A program made the position numbers and the translations under genes. A stretch of 64,000 bases of DNA from Hyposmocoma kahamanoa (lineage: Eukaryota > Arthropoda > Insecta > Lepidoptera > Cosmopterigidae): contig NW_020654810.1 of NCBI RefSeq assembly GCF_003589595.1, forward strand, positions 14,592,569 through 14,656,568, in the 5' to 3' direction. Below are positions 10,995 to 21,738 of the stretch, one piece after another; position 1 is the first letter of the stretch, and each line of letters opens with the position of its first letter. Below the pieces are notes generated by a model. That model was given only the letters and a program-made list of their open reading frames with translations. It did no database searches and had not been told where the DNA came from.

Positions 10995-11404
10995 CTATAT
11001 TAAAATGGATTATTTTGAGATACATTCTGCCAATTTTAATAATTTCAAAGGTAAAAGGAAAATGAAAGTCTCAAGATCAACATTGATACCTTTTAATTGG
11101 TTATAATTATAATTTTTACAAAAATAGAACTATACAACATTGCAAAGCATTATACATGGCACTGATTACTTTTGAAGGAATTAAAAATATGCAAATTATT
11201 CTCACTAACTGCCTAATTTACACAAGCTTAATAGCTCAAATAATTCCACTAAACCAATACTGTATAAAAATGAATTAGAAATTTGAAGAATTATATAGGT
11301 ACCATAAAATGTTATTTGAATTCATCATTTGTGAGAAAACATCAATTTAAATGAAAAAGTTTTTGTAACAAAGAAGAATTCAATATTTACATAATAAAAA
11401 TTTG

Positions 11405-12427
11405 CTATATTATCATATTATCCCATAAAGGATTGTCAATATGAGCAACCAAATCTGAATAGTCCATGAAGTCATGTAGAGTGCCCGCTGTTCTTCTTAA
11501 GCTTGCATCACGTTTTGCAACATATGTCTCTTTGTAGGATGTCTTCCAGTCACTATTTTCAGACTGCTCTGGGGGTAGTTCTTCTTTAAAGTCTCTCCTG
11601 TACAAATCTCGCCACAGAATTTGATTATCATTTAAGCACTTAAGTCTCCTACATGTCTGGGACATTGTTACCACATCATGCACAGGTAATAATTGAGTAA
11701 ATTTGTAATATACTTCTTCAGGTAGTCCTATTATACTGGCACTGGGGTAGCCATACAAGCTGAGAATTCTACTCTTTACAGGTGTTGAAATATTGTTCTT
11801 GAATGTATTAGAAAGATGTTTCAGGTCTCTAAATATCATTGGAATAGTGGATGCATGAGGAGATACAACATAACGGCTCACAGGTACACATACAGTATAT
11901 GTTTCGGAATTTAAATCATTAATCACAACATTGATTAATGCTGTAGGTCCTAGGGGGCTTATAATCAGACTTAAAGCGACTTCGTTGAAACCAAATAACG
12001 TGAACCTAGCATTTAGGATACTAGAATTTTTCCAATTCTCCAAACATTTTGAGTCTACACAGACGGGATCGCCTTCGTTTGTGATGGGATAGAATCCATT
12101 TTCCATCATCATAACAATGATCAAAACAAATAGCAGGTCTTTTTGAACCGATTCGCAGCACTTGGCGTTTTTAACAACATCACGGGCTATCTCCTCCAGT
12201 TTTGGTGGTACTATATCTGTTGTGCTATCTTCTAAAGAGAAATTCATCTTGAAAAAACCATGTTGAGCACCAAACAACAATTTTACTGTATTCTTCGAAA
12301 AATAAAAATCGGAGTCAATACAACAAAGCCTTGTAATTCTGGAAATGACGTTTAGTGTGCTGTTTACGAAGACATCTGAAAATTTGTTTCGTAAAACAAG
12401 CAACTTCAAAAACGTCAAACGTTGCAA
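11405..12427 (-). CDS. F-box protein, FBXO7/nutcracker-like
   Basis: Single-exon 340-codon gene. Residues about 75-215 match the FP-type dimerisation region seen in FBXO7, Drosophila nutcracker and PI31 (for example RFTLFGFNEVALSLIISPLG). Residues 233-280 are an F-box: GLPEEVYYKFTQLLPVHDVV, then SQTCRRLKCL and ILWRDLYRRDF. F-box proteins bind SKP1 and recruit substrates to an SCF ubiquitin ligase. In flies nutcracker binds the proteasome regulator PI31 and promotes proteasome function in sperm differentiation. Compared with vertebrate FBXO7 it lacks the ubiquitin-like N-terminus and the long proline-rich tail, ending DFMDYSDLVAHIDNPLWDNM, which fits the shorter insect form. The start is the first ATG of the frame; no introns are evident. 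It lies inside the putative long intron between minus-strand exons at 10.9 and 18.9 kb. Orthology to nutcracker is likely but not proven. Confidence 0.85.
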   Translation of the reverse strand: MQRLTFLKLLVLRNKFSDVFVNSTLNVISRITRLCCIDSDFYFSKNTVKLLFGAQHGFFKMNFSLEDSTTDIVPPKLEEIARDVVKNAKCCESVQKDLLFVLIIVMMMENGFYPITNEGDPVCVDSKCLENWKNSSILNARFTLFGFNEVALSLIISPLGPTALINVVINDLNSETYTVCVPVSRYVVSPHASTIPMIFRDLKHLSNTFKNNISTPVKSRILSLYGYPSASIIGLPEEVYYKFTQLLPVHDVVTMSQTCRRLKCLNDNQILWRDLYRRDFKEELPPEQSENSDWKTSYKETYVAKRDASLRRTAGTLHDFMDYSDLVAHIDNPLWDNMII

Positions 12428-12612
12428 ATAATACAGTTACTTTACTTTTAAAACTAATTTAATTAGTTAATACTGATAATGAAATTATAAACGTTTTGTT
12501 TGAGTTTTGACACAAAAAGCAAAAGTTATTTGTAAGGCATGACTCATGAACTTAGCTAACTTCGTAAACGCGAAATAGGATGAAAGTTTTATTTTCCTTC
12601 TCAAGAAAATTA

Positions 12613-13301
12613 GGGCGCGTTCAAATTAGCCGCTGTTAGCCGCACTGCAGCAGCGCTGCAGTCACGGTTAGTGCGGTGTGCAAGTTAATTTTTCAAACTA
12701 ACTGATGGACGAAAACCGAGTTAAAGAATTTATAGAGAACGTAAAACAACACCCTGCAATATCAGTTCCGCCAGTTATTCTAATCGACTGGAAAAAAAAA
12801 GCATGGCAAAATTTATGTCTAAAATTTATTGACAATTTTGAAACTAAAACTACAAATTAAAAAAACATAACAGGTCAGTCATTTTTAATAAGTATACGTG
12901 AAGTGTGTGCCCCAAGAACTCTGACCCCCTAACTACATATCTTTTGAGATATATAGTTTCTGAATATAAGTGTGAAGAATAGTGTTAAACAAATATAAAA
13001 ATCCCATAAAACCCGTAAACAAGGCGAAAACTATTTACAAATATTTTTCGTAAATCGAGTTTTGTTACTATTTAATGGAAATATCACAATGACTTAATGC
13101 TATTATTTATTGGTATCATTGCATTTTTTCTTCAGTTTTGACAAAATAAGTAAAAGTAACGTTTCTTCGTCAGAATCCATCGCGTAACTGAGTCAAAAGA
13201 TAAAACATCACTAAAAATTTGGTCGCATTTCAGCAGCGCGACAGTCGCGCGGCCAACACGCGCTGCAGCCGCGTCTAACAGCGGCTAATTTGAATGCGCC
13301 A
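12613..13301. mobile_element. PIF/Harbinger-type MITE with TTA target duplication
   Basis: Terminal inverted repeats GGGCGCGTTCAAATTAGCCG (left) and the complement of TGGCGCATTCAAATTAGCCG (right) agree at 18 of 20 positions and continue through CTGTTAG. TTA flanks both sides (12,610-12,612 and 13,302-13,304), the three-base duplication typical of PIF/Harbinger elements. The 689-base body contains GC-rich subterminal sequence and a short MADF-like frame. No transposase is present. Confidence 0.8.
12705..12860 (+). pseudogene. MADF-like ORF inside Harbinger-type MITE
   Basis: A 51-codon frame starts ATG with MDENRVKEFIENVKQHPAIS and ends WKKKAWQNLCLKFIDNF plus a short tail. Its layout (acidic N-terminal helix, VKQHPAI, then a KKKAW-x-N helix) is that of the first part of a MADF domain, the DNA-binding module encoded by ORF1 of many animal Harbinger elements. 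The middle loop between the helices is shortened (no D-R-x-K-K segment), so it is probably an internally deleted relic. The family assignment is by eye. Confidence 0.55.
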
Positions 13302-13304
13302 TTA

Positions 13305-13885
13305 ATCCGAACACATGGAACACACCATGCTTGATTGAATATTATAAGAACATCAGCATCATATTTATTATCAAGGAGACGCAGATAAACAGAAAATAAT
13401 CAACATCTTTGCAACATTTTGTGAATGAATAAATGAATGAAATATTCTTTATTGCACATTAAAATTACAATGACAACACAGAGCAGTAACGTAAGTATCA
13501 CAGAGTAAGCCAATGTACAACAGACGCCCTTATTGCTAAGTAGCAATTTCTTCCAGGCAACCTTAGTATAGAAATTTAAGAGTTGGAAAGGGGGGTGCAA
13601 AGGGTGAATGAAAGCGTTTTAAATAAATACACTACTCATCAATAAAGTGAACATATAAATAATAATAATAAATACATATATTATTAGAATGTATATATAA
13701 ATATTAATATATAATAATAAAGTTACCAACCCATAAATACTTTTGTAGGACAATAAAATAAATTATAAAAAATAATAATAATAAATAAAATAACCGAGGA
13801 AGATTATACCACAAAGCAAGTGTTGTTAACACATGACAATTTGTTTGGGTGGCTATATATTAAATAGATCAGCAGGGTATAATAA
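13305..13885. other. AT-rich, no gene
   Basis: Many ATAATAATAAATA-type runs occur at 13,650-13,800. I see no gene; short antisense frames in this interval are not supported. Confidence 0.5.
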
Positions 13886-13888
13886 TAA

Positions 13889-14095
13889 TTATGTCGTGCC
13901 AGACAACCACACCAATTGCCTAGTCTCAAAGTAGGATTTTGCCTGTAGTATCAGTATCTGAGCAATTGGCTTCTGGGCACTTCCCAGAACACCAAGACTA
14001 GAACAATTTAGAAGTTCTTTGCCGAAATTGGTCCTACCGGGAATCGAACCCAGGACCTCCGCATCCAGCGCCCACAAAGCAAATGGTTAGGCTAT
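13889..14095 (-). mobile_element. tRNA-derived SINE, family 2
   Basis: On the minus strand the head contains an A-box-like AGCCTAACCATTTGC region and a B box in GGTTCGATTCCCGG, followed by a non-tRNA body (TTGGTGTTCTGGGAAGTGCC). The same layout recurs at 31,365-31,540. Because the tRNA-like part runs directly into the body and cannot fold as a complete tRNA, it is a SINE and not a tRNA gene. Confidence 0.7.
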
Positions 14096-14684
14096 GAAAA
14101 CTGTCAAAATATAATCAAATGTTTTAAAAAGTTAAATATGTTAGATCAGTTAAAATTCTCTACTGCAATTTACAAGATTCGCATATGACGACTACCATAG
14201 TATTATTTCAAAATTGCTTAAGTTACATTAATATTACCTATTTAATTTCAAAGCAACAGTGTTGTCCTGACACTTTGAAATTAAATCGTGACCTACAAAT
14301 ATAGCAAAATTTTGGGAAAAATTATTAATATAACGCAATTCGGAGATAAAATATAAAATAACGGAATTTTTCAGATAAAATACTACGTTAGTTGTCAAGT
14401 GCGATATATGAAAATTACAGGAATAGTCAGTTTGAATTTGCTACTGCATTTTCAGTCCAAATCTACAGCAGTTTCTTAAGGCACGCCAAATTGTATCTTA
14501 TGGACTGTTCGCTAATGACACCTAATGAGATTAAACATAACAACTAGGAACAAGAAAGAACTTGATGCATGTCTCAAAATAATTGCCACCTAAAGTAAAA
14601 AAAGAAGTTATTTGTTACCAAGTAAATTAATAATTGAGGTGCATAATTAACTACACTAGACTCACCAGCCTCATGACTCTGCCA

Positions 14685-14895
14685 TAACTGCCTCCATGGC
14701 TGAACGGTTGCCAAAGTGCCACGCAAAAAAACCAGACCAAGCAGAAATATTTGTATGGCCTACATTTGTTTATCTCGTGAGTTTGGGTGCAATTTGTGGA
14801 TGTCTATACACATAGATGTCCATGGCACCCGCAACACAGGGTTTCCCTAGTGCTATGTCGGAGCTATGTTGAGTGTGTGCATTATTATTATTACT
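14685..14895 (+). mobile_element. tRNA-derived SINE, family 1 (degraded)
   Basis: Starts AACTGCCTCCATGGCTGAAC, retains AGAAATATTTGTATGGCCTA, CACAGGGTTTCCCTAGTGC and ends GCATTATTATTATTA. Other copies lie at 56,274, 57,324 and 58,928. In this copy the B-box region is deleted or mutated. Confidence 0.75.
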
Positions 14896-15029
14896 AGAGA
14901 CTAGATTAGGTATTTATTGATTATACATATGGATTAATGAATTTAATCATGTACTAGGTATGAAAAAGCATGAAAAATGAAATAATTTATTAACATACAT
15001 AAAATATTAAATGTTCATTCTTCTCACGG

Positions 15030-15122
15030 AAGTCAACAAAGTGAAAGAGCAGTAGCTTAAATATGATGTTTTCAAGTGTACATTTATTTTACCTATGGAA
15101 CAAATGATACTTTGACTTTGGC
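15030..15122 (+). mobile_element. LINE 3'-end fragment
   Basis: GTGAAAGAGCAGTAGCTTAA, GTTTTCAAGTGTACATTTAT and GATACTTTGACTTTG match the last 90 bases of the LINE at 10.65-10.78 kb. It is a severely 5'-truncated insertion of the same family. Confidence 0.8.
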
Positions 15123-15404
15123 TTTCATTTCCAAGCTGAAAATTGGAATTTAGTGTGGTGACTGCTATACAATTCCGCTTAGAAACTTGATAGCGAAATC
15201 TATGCAATAACGTGTGTTCACCCACTTGGTGACAACTCACAACGTGCGATATTGTGTGATTGGCAATGAACATGTTAAAGGGTTAAGCAGCTAACTAATC
15301 ATTTCTAGTGTCCTTAGACAATAGGTCAGTAGGTGAGGTCAGCTTGTTCCACATAAGTCCCATATGTACATTTACATGTATGTATAATACTCTATCAAAC
15401 TGTT

Positions 15405-15475
15405 AATGCTTTGTAGTAAGTATGTATACTTGGTACTTGGTGTAACGGGCTGGTGTCCGCAACTCAACTTTAAGT
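15405..15475 (-). repeat. Dispersed repeat (GTAACGGGCTGGTGTCCGCA)
   Basis: ACTTGGTACTTGGTGTAACG and GGGCTGGTGTCCGCAACTCA are the reverse complement of segments at 18,160-18,212 and 31,115-31,170. A short dispersed family of unknown type. Confidence 0.6.
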
Positions 15476-15899
15476 ATGTATAATAAAGATACATTATAGA
15501 TCCACATATTTTATACATGTATTTTATAAAATACAAATGACTTCCCATATTCACTAGTTGCACTTCAAAATTGGTATTATGAGTTTATATTAGTGTTGCA
15601 GCTAATAGTATTTCGCCTTCAGGCCGGATACCGAATATTCGGCCCGGAGCGAGGCCGAATAACCGATAATTATTTAGGCCTGATTAATGACTTCCGAAAA
15701 TTGGCGCGCAATCCGCATTATAGCAAAGATAGCTATACATACATATACAGGGTGTAAATTTGAGACGGGGCAACAAGGCCAGCTACCACGGAAGAAAGAA
15801 AAAAGCAACATTTGTATCAAAACCGGTGTCGCCACATGCACACATTTGAAAACGTAATCTAACATTAGTACTAAGATAACATAGTTTTGATTGATTAAA

Positions 15900-17490
15900 A
15901 ATTATCAAACGAAAATAGACAATAATAAAAAAACTTTGGTAAAAAAAATTTAAACTTATTTGGATCTAATAAGGTTTTATTATTACTAGTCACATAAAAG
16001 CTAAGAATCCTATGAGCATAAACTTCTTGGAACAAAGGCAAAAAGTTGACAATCTACAGATAGGGATATGACATTTAATTGATATCGACATTACGCTTCA
16101 TAACTAGCGGAATATTGCTAGGTATTGCTTTATACTTGCTATAATTAAGGTTAATCACGGAGTATGTATGGAAACGGCATCTAAAGCAATTTCTTCGAGA
16201 ACTAGCGTAGCTAACTTTTACACGCACAGATTTGTTACCAAATACTCATAAGGTTTTACTACACGCAATATTAATTGATATTAGCTACCCAGGCGTGTGC
16301 GTATGCGTAGCTATATGCTACAATTACAGTACCTATTAATGATTTATTATGCTGTCATCGTACTTTCATTAACCTACTAGATTTCAAATCTGATCACTGG
16401 AAGGGTTGAAATGTTACAACACAGTCATCTTAAAAATCTTTATTCTCCCTCAAATATGATATATTTGTTCAACAATTACCTCTTTGGCTGAACGTGACTA
16501 CACCTATAGCGTCGACGAGCGCATCAAGAAAATGAAGATACTTATTATTTCGATTATGATTCCGTAGGCGAAGAAGCGAGTCATTTGTTTCATGAAAACT
16601 TGATGAAAAATAACTGACAATGCTTCAGAAATGTTTTCACATTTAGATGTGGTCTATAATTTGTGAAGGCGACTCTGAGTATCATGTCCACGTGATTAAC
16701 CAAATGATTTATTTCTTAATGAATTTTTCGGTTGTTATTCATATGTATATAATTTTTATGTGATGTCATAAAATGCCTATAGCAAATGGTGCTATATTTA
16801 GTAGGTACCCAGCTTTTACTGCCTGTTGCTTCAGCCCATTTCTTCTTAAATAGGATCCGGCGGGAAGCAAAAAAATCAATACCAAAACTGCAAATGTAAA
16901 TTATGCCTGTAAGAAAACTTAGAACTCAAACGGATGAATAAGTAAGTAGGGAGATAGGAATCATGTAGATAAGGGAAAGAAAATTTCCAATCTCATAAAG
17001 TCTTCATTTGATACTCCACGAGCTTACGTGCAATGTAAAATTATCGATACTGTACTGATTCTATCTATATTTCCTTTTTTTCGATCAATATATCGATTTT
17101 ACCTAAATTGAAAATTTAAAAAAACTATTGCGAGTGTTGGGACTAAACATTTAAGTAATCAAAATTGTTAGCTTTTAAATACCTGTAAACAATTTATGTT
17201 TACACATTGGTACCGCTATAATATAAAAAATGTTGAACTAAATCAAAACCGGGTTTCTAAATACAGAGTTTCTACATATCGATAATTTGGATAATTTGAT
17301 TACAACACGCGGACCCAGTACCAAGTGTAATACGCTACTGCAAGCAATTCATTGAGCGTCATTCGAATTGTTCTTTTGACGGCGGCAATAGCTAGCAACT
17401 AATGTATATTGTTATTACCAGGTTGCAAGAAAATAGTTTTGTTTCGATATCATAGTATTGTATTGTTCAAAATATTAGAAAATACAGTTT
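15900..17490. other. Gene-free stretch
   Basis: AT-rich sequence without a supported exon, RNA gene or repeat shared with the rest of the window. Confidence 0.45.
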
Positions 17491-17500
17491 TAGTACTTAC

Positions 17501-17580
17501 CGATGAAATGAAATCACTCCTGGATTATTTCTTAAACTTTGGCTTCTTATGCAACATGATATAATGGCACAATTCGGCAT
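17501..17580 (-). CDS. THAP-domain first coding exon (partial gene)
   Basis: On the minus strand an ATG at 17,580 opens MPNCAIISCCIRSQSLRNNP then GVISFH, ending CG before a consensus donor GTAAGT (phase 2). The pattern M-P-x-C-x4-C, a basic loop, then the hydrophobic-S-F-H at the exon end is the usual first exon of THAP proteins, whose C2CH zinc finger binds DNA. The next exon would supply (R)FP and the second Cys-x2-His; I could not locate it. It may be a host gene or a P-element-related relic, since P transposases also start with THAP domains. Confidence 0.6.
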
Positions 17581-17699
17581 ATTTCTATTTATTCCACAAA
17601 ATAATCATGTATCACATTTTGACGACAACTGATCCGCTGTCGACACTCATATGAATGTCTGTTCATAAGCTAGGTAACGCAGACCCCGCCCACTAACCA

Positions 17700-17965
17700 G
17701 TCTGTTACTAGTATTTATGTGGTCTGTGTCAGCTACCTTAATCGTTGTAGCTACAGGAAAACGGTTCTAGAAGACTATCCATGAATTTTGAAGATATTTT
17801 GGTTGGCATTTACAGATTTTGAAAAAATGGTACAGTCATCAAGGTAAAAGGCACTCTTACCTCAGTTGGTCCCGTAGAGACTTATTGATCCTCACCAGAG
17901 ACCGGATTGAATAGCATAAAGAAAAAGTTTTGTAAAAATTGCCTTTTATCTTGCTGACCATTTTT
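17700..17965 (+). repeat. Dispersed repeat family E
   Basis: TTACTAGTATTTATGTGGTC, CTCTTACCTCAGTTGGTCCC and CACCAGAGACCGGATTGAAT match segments at 30,605-30,650 and 31,680-31,935. Part of it (the piece from GCTACCTTAATCGTTGTAG) is reverse-complemented relative to the 31.9 kb copy, so the copies have rearranged internally. Confidence 0.6.
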
Positions 17966-18159
17966 CAATCAATAAAAATATATTTTCATTGTCAATAAAA
18001 ATATTGACAATGAAAAGTGAATAACCATTATCAACAAACACAATTGTAAACAATTTAAACAATTGTTTAGAGTACAGAAAAGAATAAATTTATCATTATC
18101 AGTAATAAGCATTTTTATTATTGAGGTCTGTATATATAGACTTATGAACGCAAAATAGG

Positions 18160-18212
18160 TGCCTTGTCATCGAGTTGCGGATACCAACCCGTTGCAGCAA
18201 GTACCAAGTAAG
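18160..18212 (+). repeat. Dispersed repeat (same family as 15.4 and 31.1 kb)
   Basis: GGTGCCTTGTCATCGAGTTG and CAACCCGTTGCAGCAAGTAC match the 31.1 kb copy with several substitutions. Confidence 0.55.
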
Positions 18213-18833
18213 TACCAAGTATATGACTTATGTACCCTCGCAGCATTAAAATAAAAACTTAGAATGCTCAAATTTTTATATAGAATTTTATAACATTTAA
18301 ATATCATCAATATATTGATTGCAAATCATACTAAAATAATGCATATATTTATAAAACTATAAACTGTATACACACATAACACCATAGACCATAAAATTCT
18401 ATATTAAGGAAAATTATTAAAGTGCTTTTCTTTACCTAGATTTTAAAACCATCTAATTGTCTCTGTTGTTGTTGTAGCAGTTAGTGAATAAACTCTCTTT
18501 CTATACTTGAGACTAGCACAAAAGATTATTGGTCTCAGAACAAACCATTTGTCTTCAATCTCATAGAGCTGAAGGTTCCAAGGTGAGATTACACTGGCCA
18601 AATGTAAACATTATACCAAAATAAAGGTCTACAGACTTCGGCCATTTAGATTAGACAAAAAATTTACTTGCGCGAAACAAAATTACTACACATAAAAAGG
18701 TATTTCCTATCAATAGTATAAATACTTATGTTATAAAGAACATTGAACTGTAAAGTGTGAGGTTATGAGCACTTGTTTCTTTCCTAATGTTGAAGATGAA
18801 AAGGCTAAAAAAGTACCCAAAAAGAGCTCTTAC

Positions 18834-18924
18834 CGATATTTCCGCTGTTGACTTGCTTTTTATTACTTCTCAAGGAACCATCCAAGTTGTAAAAACTTGA
18901 ACTTTTGTCACTGTCACTAGCCAT
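18834..18924 (-). CDS. Candidate 5' coding exon (MASDSDKSSS...)
   Basis: On the minus strand an ATG at 18,924 opens 30 codons, MASDSDKSSSFYNLDGSLRS then NKKQVNSGNI, and ends G before donor GTAAGA (phase 1). A Ser/Asp-rich start is common at protein N-termini. It can join in phase to the exon at 10,893-10,994, across a 7.8 kb intron that would contain the F-box gene on the same strand. Family not recognised. Confidence 0.5.
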
Positions 18925-19571
18925 TGAAAGGTTTCTAACTAGTCATACACTCTAGAAACAAAAGTAATGTCACATTCTGTGGATACTATCACTTGTATTT
19001 ATATTTTATTACTATCTTTGTGTATTAAACTGTATAAAAGTAATAAAACACCTTTTTAATGTATTAGTACATGTTTACACCCTCAACGACCGTATATGCG
19101 TTCAAAACCACATCTAAATACTAATATCCAAAATGGTTATCAAATTACAACGTATGTAATTTTTTTTAGGCCTTTATACGCATATAAATACAAATCAAAT
19201 ACAGTTTTTAACTACAAATCATAATTTGGTATACGATTAATATTGTTTACTTGTAAACACATCAAAATAAACATAAAATGTTGTTTAAGACATACAAAAT
19301 GACCAAAAATTTTGAACGCATTTCCATTTGTTTCCTTAATTACTTTTAATATTGCTGTCTCTATTTTGTTTGTAGACAATCTTTGGTATCCTGCTGTCAA
19401 CTATCACTGTACTTCAAATAAGCGGCGTGTCGCAAAGACATGCCTAGAGTTGGGTCATGGAAAAAATTCCATTACGAAAAATTCATATTTATCCATTGAC
19501 TTATGTATTTATCAGAAAAATAAATATTTTCCCGAATATTCGTCATATTTCTCACATTTGACATTTGATAC

Positions 19572-19912
19572 ATGTCAGATTCGCTCTGGACCTTTTGGAG
19601 GGAAAAGTGTCGTTTTTGTTTTGACTTTCAATTATTTTGTGAAATCTAGTTTAAAGTGGAATAGGATAGTGCTATTGTGCCTTAATCGAAGATTAAAACG
19701 CGAAATTATACGAATCTCGAACTAAAATAAACGTATCGGCCCGTTCTAAGGAATCCCGAGTCAATCCAAACACGCCGCCTCAAATTGCCTATCCTCTTTG
19801 TGGCGGCCATATTTACAGAAACAATTAAACGAAGACATGGGCTCAAAAATAATGTACCAAGACTTGGCTGTATGGTGTAAACCCTTTGCCTTTTCCTTTA
19901 TGGAAAGAAGAA
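19572..19912 (-). mobile_element. Short element derived from the I-type LINE 5' region
   Basis: Reverse complement of 36,860-37,198 with nearly the same boundaries (GCTCTGGACCTTTTGGAGGG at one end, CCTTTATGGAAAGAAG at the other). Its middle also matches 37,435-37,705, which lies just upstream of the gag frame of the decayed LINE. The 137-codon frame across part of it (19,312-19,725) is probably fortuitous. Confidence 0.65.
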
Positions 19913-20149
19913 AAAAAATTAATTAATTGATACATGTCAAAAGTTGAAGAATTGAAGATACTTGAACGTAAACGATAGAGCCATTATAAAAATTGTTTTT
20001 TACCATAAGCTCTGTCTTTTCGCTGTTGTCCAATCATTTTAAATCTCGTTTTACTGTAACTTGCTCTTACTCTCACTATACAATTTTAATGTATAATTCA
20101 CACTAAATAAATCTTCAAGCATGCCGATGCCGTCGTAAGCCGAAAGAGA

Positions 20150-20480
20150 TGGCACTACATTGATTTATGTCAAACACGGGATCGAAAATACGTAACGTCA
20201 TCTTAAATGCCAACGGACTCATTGTGTGAATGCGGTCTAGACAAAGGACCATAGTTGACCAAAGTGGACCATATATTTCTTCCCTGCCCTAAATTACGGT
20301 GTTCCCTATATGACATCCTCCCTCCCTCTATCCCTCGTCCTACTACCTTTAAATGCCTTTGGGCCCTATCTTCTCACCCAAAAATGTATCATATTCTTTT
20401 TAAATTCATACATGTAAATCATATTAAACTGTAAATATTATTCATGCACTAACACTATATTTAACATATATACATGTTTC
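20150..20480 (+). mobile_element. I-type LINE 3' fragment
   Basis: Resembles the end of the LINE at 43.6-43.86 kb: TGTGTGAATGCGGTCTAGAC corresponds to the CECGL segment, then a CCATATATTTCTTCCCTGCC equivalent of the IFFSCP segment, and a CTCCCTCTATCCCTCG proline-rich tail. Stops are present; it is a relic. Confidence 0.55.
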
Positions 20481-20859
20481 TAACGACTTGTGTTGTCTAA
20501 TTTGTGCCGTTTCCTTTGTTCTAGAATTCAATTTGTGCAAAAGTCTCTTCGATTCTCCCTCTGAGTCACCGAACAAAATTCTAACACACCGTCCATAACG
20601 TTTATGAAGCTAGAAAAGGACGCTGGCAGAATTGAGGCTATGTAGTCTCACAAACCATTCATTAAGAAAAAAAAATGCCAACGGTCCTCATTTTACCATT
20701 TTTGGAGTACCTTTTGACATCCGTAGCCGATTGTCAAAGGGAAGTACATCAAATGTCAAAACCAATGTTTTGCCAAATGTTTTAGATAATTATTTGCATG
20801 AATTGTAAATAAATTTGGACAAAAATATTGACAGTGAGAACAATTAAGTATTGATTAAA

Positions 20860-20928
20860 ATGTGGCGCTGCGACATTAAGGGGTGCGGCAGTAGAAAAGG
20901 CGGAAATCAACCGAATGTTACATTACGT
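20860..20928 (+). CDS. Possible THAP-type first exon
   Basis: ATG at 20,860 opens MWRCDIKGCGSRKGGNQPNV then TLR before GTTATT. Cys at residues 4 and 9 and the basic G-C-x-S-R-K run match the start of THAP domains, and the exon would end near the expected VTL/H position. The donor is weak, and no downstream exon was found. It may be a second THAP relic in opposite orientation to the one at 17.5 kb. Confidence 0.35.
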
Positions 20929-21394
20929 GTTATTTTTTTTATCTATAAATCATACAATAGTCCAAATATCTCATGTAATTAGACTCATTTATGTATTTTA
21001 TTCATAAGTCTTCCCGAATTTTGCTTTGGTTATTTTAGATTGCCTGTTTGTTAGTATATTTTGAAAATTATTGATAACAATGATTTTTAGATAGTGGTGT
21101 TCTTGTAAGCAAACATATTATCGATATTCTGTTATTAAATCAATTCACTATGAGGTTTTTGCTTATCTGAAAACCGTGTTCGAAAGTGGACAGTTAGTTG
21201 GTTTTTTAGGTTAACCAAGTAACCGATTTGCATGTCCTATTTGAGATACTTGTTTTTCACAATTTTGATTAATTGATTTTGTTTAGAAAAACCAGTAAAG
21301 TGTATACTAGAGCCAACAGAAACCCGAATAGACTTGTACTTGACAATGTTCCTATGACTGCTATACACAGCAAAAGTTATTATTAACACAAATA

Positions 21395-21738
21395 TCGAAC
21401 ACTTAGAAAAAATTGCTACGATCCGGCTGGATTCGAACCAATGTCTTGCAGCAACCTGTGCCAGAAGCTATGCGAACTAAGGCACGGAACGAACACGCGG
21501 ACCTTACGAATTTTCCTCACTTTTATGAGTGAAGAAATAGATTTCTGACAGATGCCGCTACGGCAAAAAAAAATTAAAAACTAAAAACAAAGATCTGCAA
21601 CAAGCACTTGAGAAAAATTCGTAAGGCCCGCTGGTTCGTTCCGTGGCTTAGTTGGCATAGTGTCTCTCACAGTTGACTGGAAGACGTTGGTTCGAATCCA
21701 ATCAAATCGTAGCAATTTTTTATGATTGTTCGATCTTT
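21395..21738. repeat. Inverted pair of tRNA-like sequences
   Basis: Arms at 21,395-21,526 and 21,610-21,738 are diverged inverted copies. The right arm reads TGGCTTAGTTGG (A-box-like) and GGTTCGAATCC (B box) about 45 bases apart within TCCGTGGCTTAG...ATCAAATCGTAG; the left arm carries their complements (GGATTCGAACC). The two could fold into a long hairpin. No clean acceptor stem is visible, so I treat them as tRNA-derived SINE heads. A further short fragment lies at 46,405-46,450. Confidence 0.6.

Noticed and set aside
19312..19725. 137-codon plus-strand frame
   Set aside because: Its second half lies in a repeat also present at 36.9 and 37.5 kb; no domain and no codon-like composition.
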